Source: Pseudomonas resinovorans NBRC 106553 | GTDB lineage: Bacteria > Pseudomonadota > Gammaproteobacteria > Pseudomonadales > Pseudomonadaceae | Length of the DNA stretch: 64,000 nt | Reading direction: 5' to 3' | Assembly (NCBI RefSeq): GCF_000412695.1 | Contig: NC_021499.1 | Coordinates: forward strand, 2,542,001 to 2,606,000 | Shown: positions 40,415 through 48,693 of the stretch, piece after piece | How the letters are laid out: every line of letters begins with the position of its first letter | How positions within the stretch are numbered: the stretch's first letter is position 1 | Translations under genes and position numbers: made by a program | Notes under the pieces: model-generated | What the model was told of the DNA's origin: nothing | Seen by the model: the letters and a program-made list of their open reading frames with translations, nothing else | Database searches by the model: none

Positions 40415-42775
40415 ATGTTGGCTTCACTCGTATGGGCGCTCGAGCGCTTCTTCTTCCGCCAGCGTCTGGCAACCCTGGGCGTGCTGGCCGTCGTCACCCT
40501 GGTCATGGGGCTGTTCGCCCTGCGCCTGGAAATGTCGGCCGGCTTCGACAAGCAGCTGCCGCAGCAGCACGCCTTCATCAAGACCTTCAATCAGTACCGC
40601 GACGTCCTGTTCGGCGCCAACCGCATCATCGTGGTGCTGCACGCCAGGCAAGGCGACATCTGGAACAAGGAGGCGCTGACGCGCCTGCATGACCTCACCC
40701 AGGCGCTGTTCTTCATGCCGGGGATCGACCGGCGCAGCGTCACCTCGCTCTGGACGCCCAACACCCGTGCGGTGCAGATCACCGAGGAGGGCATGAAGGC
40801 CGAGGACGTGGTGGGTGGCGATGTCACCGTCGGCACCCTCGATGACCGGGCCATCGCCGGTATCCGCGAGCGCACCCTCGTCGGCGGTTTCGTCGGCAGC
40901 CTGGTGGCCAACGACCATTCGGGCGCCATGGTCATGGCCGAACTGGCGGACCCCGACCCGCAGACCGGCAAGCGCCTGAACTACCTCGCCTTCAGCCAGC
41001 AACTGGAAGATGAACTGCGCGCCCGCTTCGCCGATGGCGATTACGAGGTGCAGATCATCGGCTTCGCCAAGCAGATGGGCGATATCGGCGCGGGCGCCAG
41101 TAGCGTCGTCGGCTTCTTCTTCCTGGCCTTCGTGCTCACCGCGCTGGCGGTCTATTGGTACACCCGCTCCTGGGTGCTGACCTTCCTGCCGTTGTTCTGC
41201 TCGCTGGTGTCGGTGGTCTGGCAGTTCGGCACCCTGACCCTGCTGGGATACGGACTCGACCCGCTGGCGATCCTGGTGCCTTTCCTGGTGTTCGCCATCG
41301 GCGTGTCCCACGGGGTGCAACAGGTCAACTTCATTTCCCGGGAGGTCTGCGCCGGCGCCGATGGCATGACCGCCGCCCGCCGCAGCTTCGGCGGCCTGCT
41401 GATTCCCGGCACCCTGGCGCTGATCACCGCCTTCGTCGGCTTCGCCACCCTGGCCCTGGTGCCCATCCCGATGATCCGCGAACTGGCCATCACCGCCTCG
41501 GTGGGCGTGGCCTACAAGATCGTCACCAACCTCATCATGCTGCCGCTGCTGGCCAGCTACTTCCGCTTCGACGCCGCCTACGTGGCGCGGGTGGAGCGCC
41601 TGCGTCGCTGGCGTGACGGCGCCATGGTTCGCCTCGGGCGCATCGCCGAGCCACGCAATGCGGCCATCGGCAGCCTGTTGTGCCTGGGGCTGATGGTCCT
41701 GGCGGTGTGGCAGAGCCAGGGCCGCCATGTCGGCCACGTGCTGCCCGGCGCGCCGGAGCTGCGTGCGGACTCGCGCTACAACCAGGATGTGGAAAGCGTG
41801 GTCAGCCATTTCGCCCTCGGCCTGGATCTCTTCACCGTGGCGGTGGAAACCCCCGAAGGCGGTTGCTACCGCCACGACGTGATGACCTACGTGGACCGCC
41901 TCACCTGGTATCTGGGCAACGTCCCCGGCGTGCTCTCAGCCCAGTCGCTGCCGGCCCTGACCAAGCTGTCCGCCTCCGGCGTCAACGAGGGCAACCCGAA
42001 ATGGGCCGCGCTGCCGCTGGACGAGCTCTCCCTGGGTGAAGCGGTGCGCCAGGTCCCCGAGGCCCTGCGCCTGTACAACGAGGACTGCACCCTGCTGCCG
42101 ATCAACCTGTACCTGGCCGACCACAAGGCCAGCACCCTGAAGGAGGTGGTGCAGGCGGTGCAGCGCTATCGCGCCGAGCATTCCCTGGACGGCGTGACGG
42201 TGCGCCTGGCCAGCGGCAACGCCGGCGTGCAGGCGGCCACCAACGAAGTGGTGGAGACCTCCGAGCTGCCGATGATGCTCTACGTCTACCTGACCATCGT
42301 GCTGCTGGTGTTCCTCGTCTATCGCGACTGGCGGGCCATGGTCGCCTGCTGCCTGCCGCTGACCCTGGCCACCTTCCTCGGCTACTGGTTCATGAAGGCG
42401 CTGGATATCGGCCTGACCGTCGCCACCCTGCCGGTGATGGTGCTCGCGGTGGGCATAGGCGTGGATTACGCCTTCTACATCTACAACCGCCTGCAGATGC
42501 ACCTGGCGCAAGGGCAGGACATCGTCAGCGCCTTCAAGCAGGGCCTGCGGGAAGTCGGCGTGGCCACGGTGTTCACCGCGCTCACCCTGTCGGTCGGCGT
42601 CGCCACCTGGTCCTTCTCGGCGCTGAAGTTCCAGGCCGACATGGGCCTGCTGCTCACCTTCATGTTCATGGTCAACATGATCATGGCCATCACCCTGCTG
42701 CCGGCTATCGCCGTGATGCTGGACACCCTGATTCCACGACGGGGGCCGGTACGCGCGCCCCTGCTCGCGCATTGA
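40415..42775 (+). CDS. MMPL/RND-family transporter, cassette 2
   Basis: The start is the ATG at 40415 (MLASLVWALERFFF); the longer in-frame extension overlaps the DUF1302 end and its spacer. It has 786 residues, as in cassette 1. It shares two helix bundles, identical stretches such as SAGFDKQLPQQHAFIKTFNQYRDVLFGANRIIVVLHAR and VETSELPMMLYVYLTIVLLVFLVYRDWRAMVACCLPLTLATFLGYWFMK, and the short tail RRGPVRAPLLAH. It is predicted to move a hydrophobic compound across the inner membrane or from its outer leaflet, together with DUF1329 and DUF1302. Confidence 0.9.
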   Translation: MLASLVWALERFFFRQRLATLGVLAVVTLVMGLFALRLEMSAGFDKQLPQQHAFIKTFNQYRDVLFGANRIIVVLHARQGDIWNKEALTRLHDLTQALFFMPGIDRRSVTSLWTPNTRAVQITEEGMKAEDVVGGDVTVGTLDDRAIAGIRERTLVGGFVGSLVANDHSGAMVMAELADPDPQTGKRLNYLAFSQQLEDELRARFADGDYEVQIIGFAKQMGDIGAGASSVVGFFFLAFVLTALAVYWYTRSWVLTFLPLFCSLVSVVWQFGTLTLLGYGLDPLAILVPFLVFAIGVSHGVQQVNFISREVCAGADGMTAARRSFGGLLIPGTLALITAFVGFATLALVPIPMIRELAITASVGVAYKIVTNLIMLPLLASYFRFDAAYVARVERLRRWRDGAMVRLGRIAEPRNAAIGSLLCLGLMVLAVWQSQGRHVGHVLPGAPELRADSRYNQDVESVVSHFALGLDLFTVAVETPEGGCYRHDVMTYVDRLTWYLGNVPGVLSAQSLPALTKLSASGVNEGNPKWAALPLDELSLGEAVRQVPEALRLYNEDCTLLPINLYLADHKASTLKEVVQAVQRYRAEHSLDGVTVRLASGNAGVQAATNEVVETSELPMMLYVYLTIVLLVFLVYRDWRAMVACCLPLTLATFLGYWFMKALDIGLTVATLPVMVLAVGIGVDYAFYIYNRLQMHLAQGQDIVSAFKQGLREVGVATVFTALTLSVGVATWSFSALKFQADMGLLLTFMFMVNMIMAITLLPAIAVMLDTLIPRRGPVRAPLLAH

Positions 42776-42790
42776 GAAGGAGGACCGTCG

Positions 42791-43735
42791 ATGTCCGCGA
42801 TTGAATCCCTGCGCCCGCTGTTAGTGGCGCTGATCCTGGCCGGTGCAGGCAGCGTGCAGGCCGAGGCGGGCGGCGCGTCGGCCATGCCCCTGGCCGCGCC
42901 GCAGTTCGCCCCGTTGGTAGCCGTGGCCCGCGCCGGCGAGCGCCTGGCCGCGGTGGGCGACCACGGCGTGGTGGTGCTCTCCGAGGATGGCGACACCTGG
43001 CGCCAGGCCCGCGCCGTGCCGGTGGACGGCCTGCTCACCGCCGTCAGCTTCGCCGATGCCGGGCACGGCTGGGCCGTAGGCCATGGCGGCCTGTTGCTGC
43101 GCAGCGAAGACGGCGGCGAGACCTGGGCCCGCCAAGCGGACCTGGAAGGCCAGCCCGTGTTGCTGTCGGTGTGGTTCGAGAATGCCCGCCACGGCATCGT
43201 CACCGGCGCCTACGGCTATGCCGCGCAAACCCGCGATGGCGGGAACAGCTGGCAGCGCCTGAACCTGGGCGCCGAGGGCGACGATTACCACCTCAACCAG
43301 GTCTTCCCCGGCCCCAAGGGCAGCCTCTTCATCGCCGGCGAGGCGGGCAATGCCTACCGCTCGAAGGATGGCGGCTCGACCTGGGAAACCCTGGATACCC
43401 GGGCCAGTGGCTCGCTGTGGACGGGGCTCGGGTTGCGTGACGGTCGCGTGTTGCTGGCGGGCATGAGCGGCCGCGTGTTGCTGAGCGACGACCAGGGCGA
43501 CACCTGGCGCGAACTGGACAGCGGCGCCCACGAGGCCGTCACGGCCCTGGCCGAGTTGCCCGATGGGCGCGTGGCGCTGGTGGGCAACGGTGGACTGGTG
43601 GGCGTTTCGGACCGGGGGGTAGGGCGCTTCACCGCGACGATCCGCGACGACCGCCTGAACCTGGCCGCGCTGGCGCCCCGGGCCAACGGTGAGCTGCTGC
43701 TGTTCGGGCCCGCGGGCGTGCTGCCACGGCCCTGA
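42791..43735 (+). CDS. YCF48-like beta-propeller periplasmic protein, cassette 2
   Basis: The 314-residue protein follows the transporter by 15 bases with AAGGAGGA before the start. It has a signal peptide (LRPLLVALILAGAGSVQA) and Asp-box repeats VVLSEDGDTWRQ, LLRSEDGGETWAR, QTRDGGNSWQRL, RSKDGGSTWETL and LLSDDQGDTWREL. It is paralogous to 16917-17894 but 11 residues shorter. It ends cassette 2; the TTQ amine dehydrogenase operon begins 116 bases later behind promoter P2. Confidence 0.88.
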   Translation: MSAIESLRPLLVALILAGAGSVQAEAGGASAMPLAAPQFAPLVAVARAGERLAAVGDHGVVVLSEDGDTWRQARAVPVDGLLTAVSFADAGHGWAVGHGGLLLRSEDGGETWARQADLEGQPVLLSVWFENARHGIVTGAYGYAAQTRDGGNSWQRLNLGAEGDDYHLNQVFPGPKGSLFIAGEAGNAYRSKDGGSTWETLDTRASGSLWTGLGLRDGRVLLAGMSGRVLLSDDQGDTWRELDSGAHEAVTALAELPDGRVALVGNGGLVGVSDRGVGRFTATIRDDRLNLAALAPRANGELLLFGPAGVLPRP

Positions 43736-43742
43736 CGCCAGA

Positions 43743-43798
43743 TGACAAACGGGGTGACGCGGCCCGCCAAGCCGGCGCCACGCCCCTGTCCCTAGACT
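43743..43798 (+). promoter_or_regulatory. AraC-type regulated promoter P2 (TTQ amine dehydrogenase operon)
   Basis: TGACAAAC at 43743, TGAC at +12, CGCCAAGC at 43765 (+22) and a -10-like TAGACT at 43793-43798. It shares GCCAAGCCGGCG, a 12-base gap and CCCTAG with P1 at 8730-8759. The leader to the start at 43852 is about 47 bases. Confidence 0.65.
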
Positions 43799-43851
43799 GC
43801 AGGCTCGGCGCGACCCGCCGGGCCCTCGATTGACGCCATCGGAATGACCCC

Positions 43852-45072
43852 ATGCTGAAGCCTTCATTGCGAAACCTGCTGTGCGGCCTGTCGCTTGCAG
43901 CCCTGGCGCTTCCCGCCGTGGCCACCTTCCAACCGGAGCAGGCCCATGTGGAAACGCTGGGGGACCACAAGGGCCAGGGCTGGTTCTGGATCTGGGGCAG
44001 CAACGCCCCCAACATGGTGGATGGCCGCGCCTACCTGTTCGACGACGACGGCCGCAACCTCGGCCAGTTGAACACCGGTATCTGGTCCAACGGCCTGGTC
44101 TTCTCCCGCACCCGCGACGAGCTCTACGCCGCCGAGATCCATTTCAGCCGTGGTGTGCGTGGCACCCGCTCGGACCTGGTGACGGTCTACGACGCCCGCA
44201 CCCTGAGCCCGAAGCAGGAGATCGCCATTCCCGCCAAGCGGATGACGGCGCTGATCTCCACCGGGCTGAGTGTCCTCTCGGACGACGAGCGCTTCCTGCT
44301 GGTGCTCAACTTCACCCCGGCCCAGTCCATTTCCATCGTCGACCTGGAATCCCGGCGCTTCGTTGGCGAAGTGCCGACACCGGGCTGCGCCTCCATCTAT
44401 CCGGCCGGCCCGCGCGATTTCTACGCCATCTGCGGTAATGGCGGCTTCTTCCACCTCGGCCTCGACGACGCCGGGCAGGTACGCGTGCAATCGCGCACCG
44501 CGCCGGCGTTCGATCCGCTGAAGGACCTGATCCTCACCACCGGCGTGCGCCATGGCGACACCTGGTACTTCGTCTCCCAGCAGAACCACGCCTACGGCAT
44601 CCGCATGACGCCCGACGGCATCGAGACCACGCGGCAGTGGTCCCTGGTCAGCGACGAGGAGCGCGCCGATGGCTGGGGCGTGGCCGGCAACCATGGCACG
44701 GCGTTGCACGAACGCAGCGGGCGCCTGTTCGTGCTGATGCACCAGGACAAGCCGGAGAACTACCAGAAGCCGGGCACCGAGGTCTGGGTCTACGACGTCG
44801 CCACGCAACGGCGCCTGGCGCGGGTCGAACTGGAGGAGCAGAGCACCGCCATCGGCGTCAGCCAGGGCGAGCGGCCGCGCTTGTACAGCCTCGATTGGCT
44901 GGTGCCCATGCCCAGCCTGTTCACCGCCTGGATCTACCTGACCGAGGGCGAGGCCGGCCTGGGGCCGCTGCTGCGCCAGGGCATCAACCTCTACGACGCC
45001 GACAGCGGCGAGCACCTGCGCAGCATCGGCGATATCCCCCTGGGCTTCATGAACCTGGTGGCGCCATGGTGA
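43852..45072 (+). CDS. aauB: TTQ amine dehydrogenase heavy chain (aromatic/methylamine dehydrogenase)
   Basis: This 406-residue periplasmic protein has a Sec signal ending PAVA and the seven-bladed propeller sequence of amine dehydrogenase heavy chains: GWFWIWGSNAPNMVDGRAYLFDDDGRNLGQLNTG, FSPAQSISIVDLESRRFVGEVPTPGCASIYP and HERSGRLFVLMHQDKPENYQKPGTEVWVYDV. With the TTQ light chain it forms the alpha2beta2 enzyme that deaminates primary amines to aldehydes. Gene order B-E-D-A matches aau/mau clusters. Aromatic (aau) rather than methylamine (mau) specificity is favoured by the cytochrome neighbours but is not certain. Confidence 0.88.
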   Translation: MLKPSLRNLLCGLSLAALALPAVATFQPEQAHVETLGDHKGQGWFWIWGSNAPNMVDGRAYLFDDDGRNLGQLNTGIWSNGLVFSRTRDELYAAEIHFSRGVRGTRSDLVTVYDARTLSPKQEIAIPAKRMTALISTGLSVLSDDERFLLVLNFTPAQSISIVDLESRRFVGEVPTPGCASIYPAGPRDFYAICGNGGFFHLGLDDAGQVRVQSRTAPAFDPLKDLILTTGVRHGDTWYFVSQQNHAYGIRMTPDGIETTRQWSLVSDEERADGWGVAGNHGTALHERSGRLFVLMHQDKPENYQKPGTEVWVYDVATQRRLARVELEEQSTAIGVSQGERPRLYSLDWLVPMPSLFTAWIYLTEGEAGLGPLLRQGINLYDADSGEHLRSIGDIPLGFMNLVAPW

Positions 45073-45632
45073 TCGCGGCCTTTCTCCAGGACCCCCTGGT
45101 CCACTTCGCCAGCGCGGGCGGCCTGTCGTTGCTGCTGGGCTCCGCCGGCCTGCACAAGGTCCGCGACGGCCAGGGCTTCGCCCTGGTGCTGCGGGGCTAC
45201 GGTGCGGCGTTCGGCGGCCCACTGATGAAGCTGAACGGGCTGTTCAAGGTGCTGGTGCCGGCCCTCGAACTGCTGGCTGCCGCCGGCGTCGTGGCGAGTG
45301 TCTGGTGGCCCCTGGCGGCTTTGCCAGCCGTGGCGCTGCTGGCGCTCTATGCCGTGGTGCTCGCCCTGGCGGCGAGGCGCGGAGCGGCAATCCAGGACTG
45401 TGGCTGCCACTGGGGCGGCCGCCCCCAGGCGCCCGGTTTGGCCCTGGCGCTGCGCAACCTGGTGCTGCTGTTGCCCGCCCTGACCCTGCTGCTGCCGACC
45501 ATGAGCCGCCCCCTGGTGTGGTTCGACGCCATCAGCCTGGCCGGCGCCCTGTGTGGCGGCCTGGCCCTCTACCTGCTGGCGAACCTGCTGGTCGCCAATC
45601 GGACTTCCCTGCACGAGTTGAACACGCCATGA
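45066..45632 (+). CDS. aauE: MauE/AauE membrane protein for TTQ enzyme maturation
   Basis: The start is the ATG at 45066, overlapping the heavy-chain stop by 7 bases. The 188-residue product has four to five transmembrane helices of the MauE type (GGLSLLLGSAGLHKVRDGQGFALVLRGYG) and the pair CGCHWG near residue 115. MauE and MauD are both needed for disulfide formation and stable folding of the light chain, which holds many disulfides. The next gene overlaps by ATGA. Confidence 0.88.
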   Translation: MVIAAFLQDPLVHFASAGGLSLLLGSAGLHKVRDGQGFALVLRGYGAAFGGPLMKLNGLFKVLVPALELLAAAGVVASVWWPLAALPAVALLALYAVVLALAARRGAAIQDCGCHWGGRPQAPGLALALRNLVLLLPALTLLLPTMSRPLVWFDAISLAGALCGGLALYLLANLLVANRTSLHELNTP

Positions 45633-46258
45633 CCTACGCACTGATGATCTCCTGCATCTTCTCCTGGCTGACCACCCTGGGCCTGGCCATCGCCGTCTGG
45701 GCCCTGGCCCGCCAGATCGGCCTGCTGCACGAGCGCATCCGCCCGGTGGGTGCGCTGTCCCTGGGCAAGTCCATCAAGGCGGGCGAGACCGCGCCGCGCT
45801 TCAACCTGCCCAGCCTCACCGGCGGCTCGGTCAACCTGGGCGGGGCCAGCGAGCGGGGCCGGTCGACCCTGTTGTTCTTCCTCTCCGAGACCTGCCCGGT
45901 GTGCAAGACCCTGCTGCCGGTACTGCGCTCGGTACGCGGGCGGGAGGGGGCGCGGTTGCGCGTCGTGCTGGCCAGCGACGGTGAGGTCGCTGCCCATGAG
46001 GCCTTCATCGCCGCCCAGCGGCTTCAGGACTTCCCCTACCTGCTGTCCCGCGAGGTGGGCCTGGCCTACCAGATCAGCAAGCTGCCCTATGCGGTGCTGA
46101 TCGACGCCGCCGGCAGCGTGGCCGCCCATGGCCTGGTCAACACCCGCGAGCACCTGGAAAGCCTGTTCGAGGCCCAGGCCCTGGGCGTGTCCTCGATCCA
46201 GGCCTGGCAGGCCTCGCGGCAGGCGGCCGAACCTTCCCTCTACCAGCAGGTGCACTGA
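45629..46258 (+). CDS. aauD: MauD/AauD thioredoxin-like protein for light-chain disulfide formation
   Basis: The start is the ATG at 45629. The 209-residue protein has one N-terminal membrane anchor, then a thioredoxin/AhpC-like domain (GETAPRFNLPSLTGGSVNL) with the redox motif CPVC near residue 90 (LFFLSETCPVCKTLLPVL). It faces the periplasm and works with MauE on the cysteine-rich light chain encoded 2 bases downstream. A longer in-frame extension overlaps MauE and is rejected. Confidence 0.88.
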   Translation: MTYALMISCIFSWLTTLGLAIAVWALARQIGLLHERIRPVGALSLGKSIKAGETAPRFNLPSLTGGSVNLGGASERGRSTLLFFLSETCPVCKTLLPVLRSVRGREGARLRVVLASDGEVAAHEAFIAAQRLQDFPYLLSREVGLAYQISKLPYAVLIDAAGSVAAHGLVNTREHLESLFEAQALGVSSIQAWQASRQAAEPSLYQQVH

Positions 46259-46260
46259 AC

Positions 46261-46785
46261 ATGGCGATCCGATGGTTTGACGAAGCCACCGAACTCTTCA
46301 CCCGGCGCACGGCGCGGGAAACCTCCCGGCGCGGGTTCCTTGGCGGGCTCGGCACGTTGCTGGCCGGCGTCGGCGCGACCACGCTGCTGCCGGTGTATCG
46401 CAGTAACGCCTTCGCCCAATCCGCCAGCGGCCTGGTGGCGGAGGGCGACTCCAACAGCTGCGACTACTGGCGCTACTGCGCCATCGACGGCTTCCTCTGT
46501 GGCTGCTGCGGCGGTTCGCCCACCAGTTGCCCGCCCGGCACCGTGCGCTCGGACATCACCTGGATCGGCACCTGCCGCAACCCGGCGGACGGCAAGGACT
46601 ACGTGATCTCCTACAACGACTGCTGCGGCAAGGGCAATTGCGGACGCTGCGTGTGCCAGCGCGACGAAGGCGACACGCCGCTGTACCGGCCGCAGAGCTC
46701 CAACGACATCAACTGGTGCTCCGGCAGTCACGCAGACATGCCCTATCACTGCTCCCTGTCGGTGGTGATCGGGGTGAAGGAATAG
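46261..46785 (+). CDS. aauA: TTQ amine dehydrogenase light chain
   Basis: The 174-residue precursor has a twin-arginine signal (TSRRGFLGGLGT, residues 21-32) and about 14 cysteines. The two tryptophans expected to crosslink into TTQ are Trp101 (DITWIGTC) and Trp152 (NDINWCSG), 51 apart as in characterised enzymes. Asp120 (YNDCCG) lies 19 after the first Trp and matches the catalytic aspartate. The middle (WIGTCRNPADGKDY) resembles aromatic amine dehydrogenase. The end (PLYRPQSSNDINWCSG) resembles methylamine dehydrogenase. Confidence 0.9.
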   Translation: MAIRWFDEATELFTRRTARETSRRGFLGGLGTLLAGVGATTLLPVYRSNAFAQSASGLVAEGDSNSCDYWRYCAIDGFLCGCCGGSPTSCPPGTVRSDITWIGTCRNPADGKDYVISYNDCCGKGNCGRCVCQRDEGDTPLYRPQSSNDINWCSGSHADMPYHCSLSVVIGVKE

Positions 46786-46788
46786 GCC

Positions 46789-47217
46789 ATGGGGCTTCCT
46801 GTGTTCGCCGCTCCGGTGCTCGCCGTGGCGCTGGTGATGGGGTCGCCCGGCGCGGCGGCCACCGAGCCGCGCCAGTTCGACTACATGCTCAATTGCCAGG
46901 GCTGTCATCTTCCCGATGGCAGCGGCAACCCGGCGCGGCAGGTGCCGGCCTTCCCGGGGCAGCTGGGCAAGTTCCTCGGCGTACCCGGCGGCCGCGAGTA
47001 CCTGGTGCAGGTGCCGGGCTCGGCACTTTCGGGGCTCTCCGACGAGGCACTGGCGGACGTTCTCAACTGGATGCTGGAAACCTTCAGCGCGGCCGAGTTG
47101 CCGACCGGCTTCACCCCCTATACCGGCGCCGAACTGCACGCCTGGCGCCAGTCGCCCCCGGCGGATGTCGAGCGCGTACGCCGGGAACTGCTGGAGCGCA
47201 TCGCCCGGCAAGAATAA
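46789..47217 (+). CDS. Monohaem cytochrome c-like protein of the amine dehydrogenase operon
   Basis: The 142-residue protein starts 4 bases after the light chain. It has a Sec signal (ALVMGSPGAAA) and one haem motif CQGCH (residues 36-40) in MLNCQGCHLPDGSG. A region with LSDEALADVLNWMLETF follows, as in small class I-like cytochromes. No standard distal methionine is obvious, so the ligand is uncertain. Small cytochrome-like proteins follow the light chain in known aau clusters too. It may carry electrons or help TTQ maturation. Confidence 0.8.
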   Translation: MGLPVFAAPVLAVALVMGSPGAAATEPRQFDYMLNCQGCHLPDGSGNPARQVPAFPGQLGKFLGVPGGREYLVQVPGSALSGLSDEALADVLNWMLETFSAAELPTGFTPYTGAELHAWRQSPPADVERVRRELLERIARQE

Positions 47218-47242
47218 CAACAGCGCAAGGGAAACTGACCAC

Positions 47243-47878
47243 ATGAAGTACTGCATCTGCAGCGGCGCGCTCCTGCTCGCCGCGACCCTGCACGTCCAGG
47301 CCGGGCCGGTTCCGGCCGCCGCAACCCTGCAAACCTGCGCGGCCTGCCATGGCGATCGTGGCCAGGGCAACCCGGCCCTCGGCGCCCCCCGGTTGGCCGG
47401 CCAGCAGGCCGATTACCTCCTCCAGCAATTGCAGGGCTTCAAGACGGGCCGTCGAGGCTACGACGCGCGCGACAGCCATGGCGCCCAGATGCGTGCGGTG
47501 GTGGCGAACCTGGACGAGGCCGAATTCGCGTCCCTGGCCCTGCACTATGCCGGGCAGGACCTGGGTTCGGGCGGCGAGTCGAGCGTGGCCAATGCCGGCG
47601 GCAAGGCCGCCTATCAGGGCACTTGCGCCGCCTGCCACGGCCCCGTGGGTGACGGCTACGCACTCTTGAAGACACCCAACCTGCGCATCCTCGACGCCGC
47701 CTACCTGGAGCGCCAGCTCAGCCATTACGCCGAGGGCCTGCGCGGCGCCGATGCCCATGCCGACCAGCACGGCATCTGGATGCGGGGCATTTCCCTCCAG
47801 GTGGGGGGCGCGGCCGAGCGCAAGGCCATAGTCGACTACATCGGCACGCTGGCGCCGACCTCCGCTGCCGGGCAATGA
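47243..47878 (+). CDS. Dihaem cytochrome c4-like electron carrier
   Basis: The start is the ATG at 47243 after AAGGGAAA; the longer frame overlaps the previous gene. The 211-residue product has a signal peptide ending VQA and two haem sites CAACH (residues 32-36 and 128-132). GDRGQGNPALGAPRLAGQQADYLLQQLQGFKTGRR and GPVGDGYALLKTPNLR fit the two-domain cytochrome c4 layout. It probably accepts electrons from the TTQ enzyme directly or through the monohaem protein and passes them to a terminal oxidase. It is too small and of the wrong type to be MauG. Confidence 0.87.
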   Translation: MKYCICSGALLLAATLHVQAGPVPAAATLQTCAACHGDRGQGNPALGAPRLAGQQADYLLQQLQGFKTGRRGYDARDSHGAQMRAVVANLDEAEFASLALHYAGQDLGSGGESSVANAGGKAAYQGTCAACHGPVGDGYALLKTPNLRILDAAYLERQLSHYAEGLRGADAHADQHGIWMRGISLQVGGAAERKAIVDYIGTLAPTSAAGQ

Positions 47879-47916
47879 CTTCACCGTCCCATCACCACTC
47901 GCTGTCTGGAACAACC

Positions 47917-48624
47917 ATGAATGTCCTGATCGTACATGCCCACCACGAACCCCGATCCTTCAACGCCGCCATGAAGAGCCTGGCGGCCGACCTGCTCCGT
48001 GGACAGGGCCATGAGGTCGTGGTTTCCGATCTTTATGCCCAGGGTTTCAACCCGGTTGCCACGGCAAACGACTTCGCCACCCGGGCCGATGCGGAGTACC
48101 TCGTCTACGCACTCGAGCAGCGCCACAGCCACGGCCAGGGAACCCTGGCCGCCGATATCCAGGTGGAACTGGACCGGATCAAGTGGGCGGACCTGATCAT
48201 CTTCAACTTCCCGATCTACTGGTTCGGCATGCCGGCGATCATGAAGGGCTGGATCGACCGCGTGTTCGTCTCCGGCTACTGCTATGGCGGCAAGCGCATC
48301 TACGACCGGGGCGGCCTCAAGGGCAAGAAGGCGATGCTCTGCATCTCGCTGGGCGGTCAGCGCCACATGTTCGGTCCGGGTGCGGTGCATGGCGAGCTGG
48401 CCACGCTGTTGCAGCCCATCCAGCGCGGCATGCTGGCCTATGTCGGCCTCGAGGTGCTGCCGCCCTTCGTGGCCTATCACGTTCCCTACATCAGTGAAGC
48501 CGAGAGACGGGATTACCTGGAACAGTACCGCCAGCACCTGCTCGGCCTGCACCAGCTCCCGGCGCTGGAGTTTCCGTCCCTGGACGATTTCGATGACGCG
48601 CTCAGGCCCAGGAATGCCCTGTGA
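47917..48624 (+). CDS. NAD(P)H:quinone oxidoreductase, flavodoxin-like fold (NQO1/MdaB-like)
   Basis: The 235-residue protein starting MNVLIVHAHHEPRSFNAAM has the flavodoxin-like NQO fold. FMN/FAD-site NFPIYWFGMPAIMKGWIDRVFVSGYCYG and the later SLGGQRHMFGPGAVHGELATLL are typical. An ATG at 47875 overlapping the cytochrome stop is an alternative start (249 residues). It is a cytosolic two-electron quinone reductase. Its place directly behind the amine dehydrogenase operon suggests that it removes reactive quinones or aldehyde-derived products, but co-transcription is not proven. Confidence 0.87.
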   Translation: MNVLIVHAHHEPRSFNAAMKSLAADLLRGQGHEVVVSDLYAQGFNPVATANDFATRADAEYLVYALEQRHSHGQGTLAADIQVELDRIKWADLIIFNFPIYWFGMPAIMKGWIDRVFVSGYCYGGKRIYDRGGLKGKKAMLCISLGGQRHMFGPGAVHGELATLLQPIQRGMLAYVGLEVLPPFVAYHVPYISEAERRDYLEQYRQHLLGLHQLPALEFPSLDDFDDALRPRNAL

Positions 48625-48693
48625 TCGGCCGGGCGGTCCCGTTCGCCGGCCAGCGCGCCGAGCGTTGTCTTTCTCTATGAGGTGTTGATCGAA

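Noticed and set aside
47243..47878. Dihaem cytochrome as MauG
   Set aside because: It is half the size of MauG and has a cytochrome c4-like layout, not the dihaem peroxidase family pattern.
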